Origin: Clostridium cellulovorans 743B
Lineage (GTDB): Bacteria > Bacillota > Clostridia > Clostridiales > Clostridiaceae
Assembly: GCF_000145275.1 (NCBI RefSeq)
Contig: NC_014393.1
Coordinates: 310,001-374,000, forward strand
Direction of reading: 5' to 3'
DNA: 64,000 bases
In this document: positions 41,938-52,080 of the stretch, piece by piece
How positions within the stretch are numbered: the stretch's first letter is position 1
How the letters are laid out: the number at the start of each line of letters is the position of its first letter
Notes under the pieces: generated by a model
Database searches by the model: none
What the model saw: only the letters and a program-made list of their open reading frames with translations
What the model was told of the DNA's origin: nothing
Made by a program: the position numbers and the translations under genes

Positions 41938-42231
41938 ATGGATAAATATGAAGAGAGCAAGAGAGTGGAGGAACGTGAGAAGGAGATAAAAGAAATAGAG
42001 GATGACCTGAAAATAATAAAATATTATTGTAATAAATTAGAGAAGATGTGCAAATGCTATAGATGCTTTCTAACAGATCTAAACAACAATGCGATGCCTA
42101 ATTATACAGATAGAATGAGAAAAATAAAGAAAACTGAAGAAGCTCATGGAATTGATAATATATTTAAGAGTCTTTTTCAGGTATTGCGACATAACGAAGA
42201 AAATGTTGAGGAACTAAAAAAACATCTGTAG
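41938..42231 (+). CDS. small coiled-coil protein with a Cys cluster
   Basis: 97 residues, strongly charged and helical, with heptad rhythm over about 5-40 (ERESKEIKEIEDDLKIIK-like) and a short Cys-rich stretch, CNKLEKMCKCYRCF, at about 31-44 that could bind a metal or form disulphides. The C-terminus is helical (VLRHNEENVEELKKHL). I do not recognise the family. A good ribosome site (GGGGGAGAA) precedes the ATG. It lies between the cytochrome b5-like gene and the metG T-box and has no close partner. Confidence 0.6.
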   Translation: MDKYEESKRVEEREKEIKEIEDDLKIIKYYCNKLEKMCKCYRCFLTDLNNNAMPNYTDRMRKIKKTEEAHGIDNIFKSLFQVLRHNEENVEELKKHL

Positions 42232-42409
42232 TATTTTTTATATAAGTTCAAGGTGGAAATCTTTATTAAAGGATTGACATAGGTAAAAACTTGGAATATT
42301 ATAAAGTAGTAAATAAGGAATTGAAGCTTGATATTTTTACCTGTTCATATAATGCTTTTCTAATGAAGAGTTTCAGTCATCAGACTATGGATTGATGAAT
42401 AGGGTAGGA

Positions 42410-42685
42410 TTTGGCTTTGAAAAGAAATGCAGTGATGGGAAGAGTAACCTAGGAATTTATCTAAAGAGAGCCGGGATTTGGTGAAACCTGGTGATAATGA
42501 ACTATGTGAACATGGCCCCTGAGTAGGTTGTCTGAATAATTAGGATAACCCGTGAGAGTCGACGTTAAAAGACAGAGTGATAATGGTCACTTACAAAGGT
42601 TTCTTTAGTGATGAAGAAATAAATTAGAGTGGTACAGCGATAATACGCCTCTAAATAGGATTACTTTCCTATTTAGAGGTTTTTT
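42410..42685 (+). promoter_or_regulatory. T-box riboswitch leader for metG (methionyl-tRNA)
   Basis: Stem I features: GATGGGAAGAGTAA (AG-bulge region) and AGAGAGCCGGG...GGTGAAACC (distal loop), then the specifier loop with ATG at 42512-42514 (GTGAACATGGCC) before CCTGAGTAGG. The T-box core AGAGTGGTACAGCG (antiterminator; TGGT pairs the ACCA of tRNA-Met) is at about 42625-42640. The terminator is CCTCTAAATAGGA (42648-42660) with TCCTATTTAGAGG (42667-42679) and a T run. A Met specifier fits the downstream gene. Confidence 0.9.
42648..42685 (+). terminator. T-box terminator hairpin
   Basis: 13-bp stem CCTCTAAATAGGA with TCCTATTTAGAGG, six-base loop, then six T residues. Formation of the competing antiterminator is controlled by uncharged tRNA-Met binding. 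Confidence 0.9.
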
Positions 42686-42699
42686 AGTTTTTATTTTCT

Positions 42700-42890
42700 A
42701 AACTACATAAGTTTTAATAATGAAACTACATTTAAAATTCTGTGTCATAGAAACAAAGTTTTATAAGTGCTGAAGAGCTTTATTCCAAAATATATAGGTT
42801 CTATTTATTGAAACTATATCAAAATTCTATAGAAATATTGAAAAATCAATATATCCTTAGAAGATCCTTTATGGGAACATATATACATTA
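42700..42890 (+). repeat. two dispersed intergenic repeats (copies 4 and 5) between T-box and metG
   Basis: Copy 4 (42706-42790) matches 40031-40130; copy 5 (42800-42888) matches 7050-7145. The two also resemble each other (TGAAACTA...AAAATTCT...ATAGAAA). Together they lengthen the T-box to start-codon distance to about 240 nt. Confidence 0.55.
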
Positions 42891-42925
42891 ATTGACTACA
42901 TAGCAACATTGAGGAGGAAGAAAAC

Positions 42926-44857
42926 ATGAGTAATGAAAAAACTTATTACATCACAACCCCAATCTATTATCCATCTGCAAAGCTTCATATAGGTAATACA
43001 TATACCACAGTTGCAGCGGATGCTCTTGCAAGGTATAAAAGATTAACAGGTTACGACGTTATGTTTTTAACTGGAACTGATGAACATGGCCAAAAAATCC
43101 AAAGAATAGCTGAGGAAAAAGGTGTTACACCAAAGGATTATGTTGATGAAATAGTAGCAGGAATACAAGATTTATGGAAGCTTATGAATATAAGCTATGA
43201 CAAATTTATTAGAACAACTGATGATTATCATAAGAAAACTGTTCAAAAGATATTCAAACAACTTTATGATCAAGGTGACATCTACAAAGGTGCGTATGAA
43301 GGTTGGTACTGTACACCTTGTGAATCTTTCTGGACAGATACACAAGCAGTAGACGGCAAATGTCCTGACTGTGGAAGACCGGTAGAAACAGCGAAGGAAG
43401 AAGCTTATTTCTTCAAAATGAGTAAATATGCAGATAGACTTATAGAATATATAGAAACTCATCCAGAATTTATTCAACCAGAATCAAGAAAGAATGAAAT
43501 GCTAAACAACTTCTTAAGACCAGGTCTTCAAGATTTATGTATTTCAAGAACTACCTTTACTTGGGGAATACCAGTAGAATTTGACCCAGATCACGTTGTT
43601 TATGTTTGGATGGATGCTCTTTCAAACTATATTTCAGCTCTTGGCTTTGATAGTGATAATGACCAGTTGTACAAGAAATACTGGCCATGTGATGTTCATT
43701 TAGTAGGTAAGGACATCATAAGATTCCATACAATTTATTGGCCAATTTTCTTAATGGCACTTGGTCAAGAATTACCAAAGCAAGTATTCGGACATGGTTG
43801 GTTACTTGTTGATGGTGGAAAAATGTCAAAATCAAAAGGAAATGTAGTAGACCCTGTAGTTCTAGTTAACCATTTTGGAACTGATGCTGTAAGATACTAC
43901 TTACTTCATGAAATTCCATTTGGTTCAGATGGTAATTTCAACAGCGAAATCTTCATAAAGAAAGTAAACTCAGACCTTGCAAATGACCTAGGTAATCTTT
44001 TATCTAGAACAACAGCAATGGTTATAAAATATTTTGATGGAGTAATTCAACCACCAACAGATAAAGAAGATATCGATAATGAACTTATCAACATTGCTCT
44101 TGATATGCCTAAAAAGGTTGAAGCTGCAATTAATGAATTAAATCTACCACAAGCTCTAGACGAAATCTGGACTTTAATAAGAAGAGCTAATAAATATATA
44201 GATGAAACAACTCCTTGGATTTTAGCTAAGGATGAAGACAAGAAAGCAAGACTTGGAACGGTTTTATATAACTTAATCGAAGCGTTAAGATTTGCATCTG
44301 TTGCTGTAAGTTCATTCTTACCAGAGACAGGAACAAAGATTCAAGAACAATTAAAAGTAGACGTAGCTACTTGGGATAGTATATCAGCTTTCGATGGAAC
44401 TCAAGCAGGAGTTACTTTAGAAAAAGGCGACGTTATCTTCCCAAGAATAGATGTTGAAGCTAAGCTTGCAGAGTTTGAGGCTTTAAAGGAAGCTGAACAA
44501 CCAAAACAACAAATGCAGCCATTAAAAGAAGAAATATCTATAGAAGATTTTGAAAAAATCGACTTAAGAGTAGTAAAGGTTCTTGCTTGTGAACCTGTAA
44601 AGGGTGCTAAAAAGCTACTTAAATTAAAAGTTGATTTAGCTGGAGAAGAAAGACAGGTTATCTCTGGAATAGCTCAATACTATAAACCAGAAGATTTAAT
44701 AGGAAAATACGTTGTCCTTGTTGCTAACCTAAAAGCTGCTAAGCTAAGAGGTGAAATATCTCAAGGAATGATTCTTGCAGCATCAACTGACGATGATTCA
44801 AAATTATTCACTGTTACAATTCCAGAAGAATTACCAACAGGAAGCCAAGTAAGATAA
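42926..44857 (+). CDS. metG: methionyl-tRNA synthetase
   Basis: 643 residues. Class I HIGH variant HIGN in SAKLHIGNTYTT, KMSKS in GGKMSKSKGNVV, a Cys4 zinc element in CTPCESFWTDTQ ... CPDCGRPVE, and an anticodon-binding helical domain (about 390-510). The C-terminal EMAP-like tRNA-binding domain (about 535-643, KIDLRVVKVLACEPVKGAKK) is present, as in the long firmicute enzyme. It charges tRNA-Met and is controlled by a T-box with a Met specifier upstream. The ribosome site is GGAGGAAG. Confidence 0.97.
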   Translation: MSNEKTYYITTPIYYPSAKLHIGNTYTTVAADALARYKRLTGYDVMFLTGTDEHGQKIQRIAEEKGVTPKDYVDEIVAGIQDLWKLMNISYDKFIRTTDDYHKKTVQKIFKQLYDQGDIYKGAYEGWYCTPCESFWTDTQAVDGKCPDCGRPVETAKEEAYFFKMSKYADRLIEYIETHPEFIQPESRKNEMLNNFLRPGLQDLCISRTTFTWGIPVEFDPDHVVYVWMDALSNYISALGFDSDNDQLYKKYWPCDVHLVGKDIIRFHTIYWPIFLMALGQELPKQVFGHGWLLVDGGKMSKSKGNVVDPVVLVNHFGTDAVRYYLLHEIPFGSDGNFNSEIFIKKVNSDLANDLGNLLSRTTAMVIKYFDGVIQPPTDKEDIDNELINIALDMPKKVEAAINELNLPQALDEIWTLIRRANKYIDETTPWILAKDEDKKARLGTVLYNLIEALRFASVAVSSFLPETGTKIQEQLKVDVATWDSISAFDGTQAGVTLEKGDVIFPRIDVEAKLAEFEALKEAEQPKQQMQPLKEEISIEDFEKIDLRVVKVLACEPVKGAKKLLKLKVDLAGEERQVISGIAQYYKPEDLIGKYVVLVANLKAAKLRGEISQGMILAASTDDDSKLFTVTIPEELPTGSQVR

Positions 44858-44860
44858 GAA

Positions 44861-44895
44861 AAAAATGAGTTAAGGAATTTCCTTAACTCATTTTT
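44861..44895. terminator. bidirectional terminator between metG and the surface-protein gene
   Basis: AAAAATGAGTTAAGG (44861-44875) pairs with CCTTAACTCATTTTT (44881-44895) around a 5-base loop, with T and A tracts on either side. Confidence 0.85.
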
Positions 44896-44909
44896 ATTGT
44901 TATTTTTTA

Positions 44910-47900
44910 CTATAGTGCAAGGTTGAAGTAGTATACTCCGTGATCATTATAAGCAGCTATTTTAGCTATGCCCATTGATTTTCTTGTTACAACTCCTGCA
45001 TCATTAACAGAAGCTACAGCACCATGTAAAGATACCCATTGTATATTATCAGTTCTATCTAAGTCTAATAATAGAGTGTTGTTAAAGTTAGTTGCTAAAT
45101 CTACTGAACGAGATCCAAGCATAAATTTAAATACAGAGTGAACATTACCATCATCAACTTTAGATCTACCAGTAGAGTCATCTAAGATTATTCTTATAGA
45201 TCTTGATAGTCCACTTATTTCTGAAAGACTGCTCTTTAGTTCACCAAGTTTAATTTTTTCAGCACAGCTTAATGTTGGATCATTTGCGCCAAGTGTATAG
45301 ATAGAAGGTGCAATTTTTAAATATGCATTGATTAATGCATCTGATTTGCTATATAAGTCATTTAATTTATCTCTGTTAGAGAAAAGTAGGATTAAGTTTA
45401 GATCAACGCCTTTTAATCCATTTTGTAAATCTACAAGCATTTTTCTTAAGTTATCAACATCACCAGTAGAATTTATAATGCTTATAATTAGATTTAATCT
45501 AATTTGGATAGCTGTTTTTTCGTTTCCGTCTGGTAAAATGTCAATTGCTTTTTGAGCAATGTCAACATCAGCAAGGTCTAGAGTCTTTGAAGCTTGATTT
45601 GTTTTTAATGTTGCTATTGCAATATTTATTTTGATTTGAACTTGAAGTAATCTGTCATTAAGTGCAGTAGCTGCTGTTGCATTTCCAACGCTTTCTTTGA
45701 TGTATACTTCTGCAAAATCTTTTGCCTTTTGAGCAATAGTTATAGCATCATATGTTGGTAAGCTTACACTTGCTGTTTCTGCAATTTTAACATATACATC
45801 AGCTTGACCTTCGTATATACGAGCTTGAATAGCTTCGATTTTTAGCTTTAATTCAATCTTAAGGTTTCCGTCTGGAAGAGCATCAACAAGAGCTTTAGCA
45901 GTATCTAATTCTTTAATAGCTAATTCAACATCTACTTGAACAGAGATAGAATTTGCTGCAGTTTCTGCTTTTACAACTTGGTTTCTAGCATTTAATGCAG
46001 TTTGTGATAAGTCTATTGTAATCTTTATTTGTATAAGTTTGTTTAATAAATCTTGCTTAACTTGTCCATCTGGAAGAGCGTCTACAAGGTCGTAAGCTTC
46101 TAGGTATAGTTTGATAGCAATGTCTATGTCAACTTGTGTTGAGTAGTCATTTGGTACTGAAGCTTCAGCTTTTATTACAGCATTTTTAGCATTAAGTATA
46201 GTTTGTACAAAATCTATATTTATTTTAACTGCTACAAGTCTGCTTAATAATCCTTCTTTAAGGTCTCCATCTGGAAGTGAATCAACAAAACCTTTAGCTT
46301 GTAGATAAATGTTGATTGCAATGTCAAAGTCAGCTTGTGAAGTGTTTTCATTTAATATTAAACCTTCAGCTTGTGCTACAGCATTTTTAGCATTAAGGAT
46401 ATTTTGTGCTAAGTCTATAGTTATTTTGATTTGTAGAAGCTGATCAGATAATTGTTGTTTAACTGGTCCATCTGGAAGAGCATCAACAAGACCTTGAGCT
46501 TCTAAGTAAAGTTTGATTGCAATGTCAATATCAACTTGTGTTGAATTTTCATTTGGCAATACATCTTGAACCTTAATTATAGCATTTTTAGCATCAAGTA
46601 TTTTTTGTGCTATTTCTATAGTAATATTGATTGATACAAGTTTATCCTTCAATCCTTGTTTAACTGGTCCGTCTGGAAGAGCATCTACAAGACCTTGAGT
46701 TTCTAGATAAAGCTTGATTGCGATGTCAATATCAATTTGTGTTGAGTTTTCATTTGGTAATACACCTTCAAGTTTAACTACAGCATTTTTAGCATCAAGT
46801 ATTTTTTGTGCTATGTCTATAGTAATATTGATTGATACAAGCTTTTCTTTTAATGTCTCTTTAGCATCTCCTTCTGGAAGAAGATCTACAAGACCTTTTG
46901 CATCGATGTAAAGTTTTACTGCAATGTCGATATCAATTTGTGTTGAGTTTTCATTTGGTAATGAACCTTCAAGTTTACTTATAGCAGCTTTAGCAATAAG
47001 TAATTTTTTTGCTATATCGATATCGATATTTATTTTTGTAACTCTTTCTTTTAATTCTTCCTTAGCTGGGCCTTCTGGAAGGTTTTGCACAAGAGCATTA
47101 GCTTCTATATAAAGATTAATTGCAAGGTTAATATCATCTTGTGTTGAGTTTAGACCTAATCCTAAACCTTCGATATTAGCTACTGCATTTTTAGCATCTA
47201 GTATTTGTTGAGCTATTTCTATTGTAATTCTAATATTTATTAACTTATTTAATAAATCTAGTTTTGTTTGACCGCATGGAAGTAAAGACACTTTATCTTT
47301 TGCAGCATTATAATTAGCTATTGCAATATTTATATATTCTTGAGTGCTTAAGTCAACAATTGAACCGTCTACCTTAGTTGTAGCTTCAAATGCATCTAAA
47401 GCATATCCTGCTGATGTAACTGAATCAATTAATACATCTATTTGTATTTGAAGAAGAGTTTTTCCTAGGCAACTTGGTAAACCTTCAAGAGAAGCTTTAG
47501 CATCTTCAATATTTTTATTGATTAATTCTATTTTTTCTCTTGTAATAAGAGAGAAATCAAAAGATGTTCCTGTTTGTGATTTTATTACGAAACTATTAAC
47601 ATCACCTGAAATAGTTGCTACTAAATCTCTTGAAGTTATTAAGTGTTGAATAATAGCAATTCTATTATTTAAGAACTTAATTCTAGCTTCTATTTCTAGT
47701 TTCTGTGCTTCGTCAACAATTTTTGGAGCTAAATCAGTTGCATATACAACTTGGCTCTTTATTTGATCTAAAGTTGCTTGTGTATATACATCTGTTTGTA
47801 GTATTTGTGGAGTTTTAGCTTCTAATTGAAGTAATAAATTCATTGCTAAATCTAGTGCTGTTTTAGAATTATCATATGAAATAGCAAAAGTAATTACTTC

Positions 47901-50456
47901 TGAAGTAACAGGGCTTTCTAAACCTACATTGTTAACAACTTTTACACTTATAGTATAAGTTCCGTCAGGTATAACATTATCTGCACCTGCTTTAATCCAT
48001 TCTCCATCATTTATTTTATACAATACTTCTTTGATTCCAGAAGGACTGTTAGGATTGTTTGTATCTATTGTGAAACTATCCTTATCGTGATGTATAATTG
48101 GTGCATTTAATTCTGTTTGCTTATCTATTTGGATAGGACCTACAGTTCTCTTTAATAAGTTTCCTGCATTATCTTTAGCTTCGAAATGTACATATATCTT
48201 TCCACTGTCTGTTACAGTTACTTCTCTATCTAAAGAAGTACTCCAGTCTGACCAACCAGTAGTAGGAGCATCAGGGCTTGAAGAAATAGCATATCTTTGT
48301 CCGCTAAATCCGCTTCCACCTGGTTCTGTGAATTTAGCAGTTACAGTTACGTCAGTTGTACCCCATGGTGTGCTAGCGGGAGTGATTATAGCTTCTGGTG
48401 CAAGATTATCAACAGTTACAGTTACTCCTCTTGAGTATGCTTCTGACCATAAGCCTGCGTCATTTTTAACCTTTAAGCTAATTACGAAGTTTCCTGAACC
48501 AATACCAGTGAAGTTAGCAGGTAATGTAGCACCAGAGTATACTACTGTTCCTGTCTTTGTTATTGTCCATGTCTTATCAACAATTGCTCTTCCTGAAGGT
48601 TCATAAGAAACATCTTGTACGTTTAATGGTTCGTACATTGTAATTGTTGATGAAGGTATTGTGAAGTTAGCTACAGGCTTAGTAACTACAGCAGTATCAG
48701 TTGCTATATATGATGCTGTTTCATTACTCCATGTTCCTTGATAATCCTTAACTCTAAGTTGAACTAAGTAGTTCTTTCCTAAAGGAAGATCTGATGGTAA
48801 TGCTCCTTCATTCCAAGTAGTAGCGGTTGTTTCTTTCCATTTCCATTCTACTTCTGCAATACCTTTATCTGCATCTGATTGTTTATCAGGGTCATATGAA
48901 AGGTTAGTTACAGTTGCTGTCGCACTTGAAGCACCTTTTGATAAACCTACAGAGAAGTTTGCAACTGGTTTTCTATGTACATATATGTATTGTGGACTTG
49001 GGTGAGTATCACCAAACCAAAGTTCATATTTACCTGGTTTATCTATTTCTGTTGGAAGGTCGTTTCTCCATTGGTTTGACCAAGTTTCTTGTCCTAAATT
49101 ATTGTCAAAGTAATTAAAATCTTGATCTAGCTTCCATCTACCTTGTGGGTAATCAGCATTAGCAGTATTTGTTTTAAACTGTTCAGGTGAAACATTGATA
49201 TTTAATGGAGTTCCTGCTAATACATATGGACTATCTTGAGGTTGATCAGTATTTTGTATTCTATTTACGATATAATCAGCAACGTTAGTTACTGCAACAT
49301 CATAATTATTATTGTAGTAGAATGCTCCATTACCATTATTTCTTTGAATGAAGTTTTCAGATTGAACTTTGTTAGCATCAGTTCCTAATTCTAAGAAATG
49401 AATGTTTTCATTTATTAATCTTGTTAAGATTTCTCCTGAAACAGTAGGACTATCAAAGTCATTAATTGTTTGGTCTGCTAAATTTACAACATAACGTTGA
49501 GAGTCATCTCTCCAAGAAGGTTGACGAATTATTTCATTAAATTCTTTAGACTTTGTTTGAGAAAGTGATATGTTATTTAGAGAGAATTCTCCAATTCGAT
49601 TACAACCGTGAGAGTAATGGTCACCAAAGAAACCTAATCCCCAACCAAAGTGTTGTGGTAAAGCTATGGTTCCTAAAAATGCTCCACTCTTATATACATT
49701 AAGAGCATTTTTAGTAGTCTTCAATGTGAAGGAACCACTTGTACCCATATTCATAGTTCCTATTTGCTGTGCGTTAGCATTAGAGCTTATATCTTCTGCA
49801 TAGGTATTTGTCCAATTAGTTAATTTATAGATTCTTGCTACTCCTCCACCAGATTGTGGGAAGAATATTGCATAACCACTCAATAAACCATTTACTACAT
49901 TAGTGTTAAACAAAACACCAGCACCGTCAAAGGAATCACCAAAGTCAAGAGTATAGTCAAAATTCATTGTTTGTTCTTTTAACTCTGGATCATTATTGTT
50001 TGCAGTATATATCTTATTGAAACCTGCGTTTGTTGGATTCCCAAACATTTGAATCTTTGTACCATTGTTTTGGATAGCTATACTTCCAATACTTGATGAT
50101 ACGTTTTGAATCCATGTAAATGAACTTTGCAAGTTTTGTTGCTTTGTATCTATTGCCGTAATTTGTACCCTGTTTAAATCTACACCTTTAGCTTGTAATT
50201 TAGCTTTTAAGTCATTTTGGAAGTTTGCAGCATTTACGTTAGTTGATCCTAGTGTAAGAACAACATCTATTGGTTTTGGTTGACTTAATACTAAATTAAT
50301 ATTGTCCTGTGTTGTTGCCACTTGCTCCACAGCATATACTGGTGCTAGAGGATAAGTGATTTGTGCAAGCATAGATGCAATGACAGCATAACTAAATACT
50401 GCGTAAGGACGTGATGCCTTATTTTTAGATTTTGATTTTGGAACTTTTTTTGACAT
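44910..50456 (-). CDS. giant repetitive secreted surface protein
   Basis: 1848 residues from ATG 50456 (GGGGAA upstream). A basic, KSK-rich start and hydrophobic stretch (about 20-45, YAVFSYAVIASMLAQITYPL) ending VYA form a signal peptide. Then an N-terminal module with a lectin-like beta region (MNFDYTLDFGDSFDGAGVLF), PKD/Ig-like modules (about 500-860), a helical region, and about eight 67-residue repeats (about residues 1000-1560; hallmark STQIDIDIAIKLYLE and DALPDG). The end is an Ig-like/BIG2-type domain (VASVNDAGVVTRKSMGIAKI). No LPxTG or cell-wall-binding repeat is visible, so the anchoring mode is unclear. It may act as an adhesin, matrix or S-layer-type protein. Confidence 0.8.
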   Translation of the reverse strand: MSKKVPKSKSKNKASRPYAVFSYAVIASMLAQITYPLAPVYAVEQVATTQDNINLVLSQPKPIDVVLTLGSTNVNAANFQNDLKAKLQAKGVDLNRVQITAIDTKQQNLQSSFTWIQNVSSSIGSIAIQNNGTKIQMFGNPTNAGFNKIYTANNNDPELKEQTMNFDYTLDFGDSFDGAGVLFNTNVVNGLLSGYAIFFPQSGGGVARIYKLTNWTNTYAEDISSNANAQQIGTMNMGTSGSFTLKTTKNALNVYKSGAFLGTIALPQHFGWGLGFFGDHYSHGCNRIGEFSLNNISLSQTKSKEFNEIIRQPSWRDDSQRYVVNLADQTINDFDSPTVSGEILTRLINENIHFLELGTDANKVQSENFIQRNNGNGAFYYNNNYDVAVTNVADYIVNRIQNTDQPQDSPYVLAGTPLNINVSPEQFKTNTANADYPQGRWKLDQDFNYFDNNLGQETWSNQWRNDLPTEIDKPGKYELWFGDTHPSPQYIYVHRKPVANFSVGLSKGASSATATVTNLSYDPDKQSDADKGIAEVEWKWKETTATTWNEGALPSDLPLGKNYLVQLRVKDYQGTWSNETASYIATDTAVVTKPVANFTIPSSTITMYEPLNVQDVSYEPSGRAIVDKTWTITKTGTVVYSGATLPANFTGIGSGNFVISLKVKNDAGLWSEAYSRGVTVTVDNLAPEAIITPASTPWGTTDVTVTAKFTEPGGSGFSGQRYAISSSPDAPTTGWSDWSTSLDREVTVTDSGKIYVHFEAKDNAGNLLKRTVGPIQIDKQTELNAPIIHHDKDSFTIDTNNPNSPSGIKEVLYKINDGEWIKAGADNVIPDGTYTISVKVVNNVGLESPVTSEVITFAISYDNSKTALDLAMNLLLQLEAKTPQILQTDVYTQATLDQIKSQVVYATDLAPKIVDEAQKLEIEARIKFLNNRIAIIQHLITSRDLVATISGDVNSFVIKSQTGTSFDFSLITREKIELINKNIEDAKASLEGLPSCLGKTLLQIQIDVLIDSVTSAGYALDAFEATTKVDGSIVDLSTQEYINIAIANYNAAKDKVSLLPCGQTKLDLLNKLINIRITIEIAQQILDAKNAVANIEGLGLGLNSTQDDINLAINLYIEANALVQNLPEGPAKEELKERVTKINIDIDIAKKLLIAKAAISKLEGSLPNENSTQIDIDIAVKLYIDAKGLVDLLPEGDAKETLKEKLVSINITIDIAQKILDAKNAVVKLEGVLPNENSTQIDIDIAIKLYLETQGLVDALPDGPVKQGLKDKLVSINITIEIAQKILDAKNAIIKVQDVLPNENSTQVDIDIAIKLYLEAQGLVDALPDGPVKQQLSDQLLQIKITIDLAQNILNAKNAVAQAEGLILNENTSQADFDIAINIYLQAKGFVDSLPDGDLKEGLLSRLVAVKINIDFVQTILNAKNAVIKAEASVPNDYSTQVDIDIAIKLYLEAYDLVDALPDGQVKQDLLNKLIQIKITIDLSQTALNARNQVVKAETAANSISVQVDVELAIKELDTAKALVDALPDGNLKIELKLKIEAIQARIYEGQADVYVKIAETASVSLPTYDAITIAQKAKDFAEVYIKESVGNATAATALNDRLLQVQIKINIAIATLKTNQASKTLDLADVDIAQKAIDILPDGNEKTAIQIRLNLIISIINSTGDVDNLRKMLVDLQNGLKGVDLNLILLFSNRDKLNDLYSKSDALINAYLKIAPSIYTLGANDPTLSCAEKIKLGELKSSLSEISGLSRSIRIILDDSTGRSKVDDGNVHSVFKFMLGSRSVDLATNFNNTLLLDLDRTDNIQWVSLHGAVASVNDAGVVTRKSMGIAKIAAYNDHGVYYFNLAL
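45830..47460 (-). repeat. about eight 201-bp repeats inside the surface-protein gene
   Basis: On the plus strand the marker TTGTGTTGAGTTTTC-like segment recurs at about 46130 (variant), 46530, 46737, 46938 and 47139, with diverged copies at both ends; spacing is 201 bp, i.e. 67 codons. The internal copies are the most alike. Antisense open frames at 46714 and 46924 are artefacts of this. Confidence 0.85.
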
Positions 50457-51230
50457 ATAGATTCCCCTTTTCTCTTTAAATTTAATCACACTTTACTCCA
50501 AACAAAAGTTATCGAATAAAATGTAATTTAAATGTGTTAGTTTCCAATCATATACTTGTAAGTGAAAAAATTGAAGTATAGATTGATCGCAGTAATAATA
50601 AGCATTTGTCTATCGCTTTAAGATTTTTAGGCCATCTAAATGAGTCTCATAATTTTCGAGTTAATGCATTTAGCTTTTGTTGAATAAATCACCAAATGTT
50701 AAATGTTAATAAAAAATGTAATAAAATTCTTATTTTGTTTATAATGTTGTATTAAACTTTAAAGGTTATTAGACGATATATAATTTGAAAAAATAAAAAA
50801 ACTTTACAAACTCTACTAATATAAACTTGAATTGATGGCCTTATATTACTTTAATTCTTTATAGTTCAAAACGATACATATTATTACCTTAAATACATTT
50901 TATTACACAGAAGTGGGAATATCAATGGATTTGAAAATAAATAGGATTAACAGTATGTAAAATTTTGTTTATGAAGATGTGTTAATTTTTTTAACAAAAT
51001 AGCTCTAGAATACAAAGGTTATAGGGATTAGAGAAGGGTGAAACATAAGTAATTAGAATAATTTTTTATAAATTTGTGAGTTCTAATATTAAATTGATTA
51101 AAGATAGGAACTTTCTACAGTTTTGATGATAGATAGCTGGTATATCAGTTTTATAAAAACATTACAAAATTAAGAAATTTATATGACACAGATTTATTTT
51201 TAGCGAAGAGTATTATAAATCAGTAGTAAT
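50457..51230. other. 774-bp AT-rich intergenic region
   Basis: Between the surface-protein gene and a minus-strand gene. It contains repeated AATGTTAA motifs near 50695-50712 and AT-rich runs, but no reading frame, hairpin terminator or clear -35/-10 pair. It must contain the surface-protein promoter. Confidence 0.4.
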
Positions 51231-51716
51231 TTATATACAATAGATTTCCCTGGATGGATCTTCAAACCACCTTCCAAAGTATTTATGAAATCTAATAGTC
51301 AGTCCACTAAAATCTTTATAGACAATTTTCTTATCTTCCTGTCTTGTATAAATAGTATTTAGAGTTATAATTGCTTCTTTTTCATCAATGGTTATGTCAT
51401 TGAAGACTAGAAATTTGAAATTGCCTTCTTCTTTAGTTTTTTGTTCTATTTCTGATGGGCTTAGGATAGTAATGCCCAAGGCTTCTAATCCTGGGATGCA
51501 ACTTGGATCAAGTTTTTCTGAGGTAAGAATTATATTTTTTCGAAGTTCGCTTGCTTCATTATCAGTTACTTCACCAATAGTAAGTTGTATTTCCATTACT
51601 CTTTTTACTAGCGATTCCTTTGAAGTTAAGCCTTTTGGCCTTGATAGTATAAGTGCAGTTGACATTATCACAATTATTAATGCAGATAGTAAAATTAATC
51701 TTTTTTTCATAATCAA
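51231..51716 (-). CDS. small membrane-anchored protein of unknown function
   Basis: 159-161 residues. An N-terminal hydrophobic anchor (about 5-23, ILLSALIIVIMSTALILS) precedes an alpha/beta extracytoplasmic domain with no Cys pair except two scattered Cys. The start is TTG 51716 or ATG 51710; the ribosome site AAAGGAGAATAA fits either. No known motif; the ordering of strands (FKFLVFNDITIDEKEAIITL) and helices is like secreted NTF2/DUF-type proteins. Single gene. Confidence 0.55.
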   Translation of the reverse strand: MIMKKRLILLSALIIVIMSTALILSRPKGLTSKESLVKRVMEIQLTIGEVTDNEASELRKNIILTSEKLDPSCIPGLEALGITILSPSEIEQKTKEEGNFKFLVFNDITIDEKEAIITLNTIYTRQEDKKIVYKDFSGLTIRFHKYFGRWFEDPSREIYCI

Positions 51717-51987
51717 TTATTCTCCTTTATTAACTTGTACTATATAAGCTCCAATAGTCTTTTTTATATTAGATGCATATACAGTCACTGAAATCAATGC
51801 AGACTTTTATTAAACCAGTCTAAGGTAATTATATTGTATAATGTGATTATTTTACAATATTCTTTAAGAGTTGATTAGATAGATGATTTTAAAGTAATAG
51901 GTCTATTTAGAAAACTTCTTACTATAATTTAAGAGTCACCTATACAGATACATAGATTTATTTTTATAAAGTTGGAAAAACAAAAAA
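51717..51987. other. AT-rich intergenic region
   Basis: No reading frame of interest and no strong hairpin apart from the terminator at its end. It must carry the promoter of the minus-strand gene starting at about 51710. Confidence 0.3.
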
Positions 51988-52017
51988 CATGGCACTAAGA
52001 AATTTATTAGTGCCATG
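51988..52017 (-). terminator. intrinsic terminator of the 52.1-kb secreted-protein genes
   Basis: CATGGCACTAA (51988-51998) pairs with TTAGTGCCATG (52007-52017); on the minus strand TTTTTTGTTTTT follows. Confidence 0.8.
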
Positions 52018-52080
52018 AATGTATAAAATTTTCTTTATGGTTTACAGCTTTTTTGATATGGTAAGAAATTATTTTATTAG

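Noticed and set aside
46714..47112. Two similar plus-strand frames (MSISICVEFSFGN starts)
   Set aside because: They are antisense shadows of the 201-bp repeats of the surface-protein gene, and repeat with the same period.
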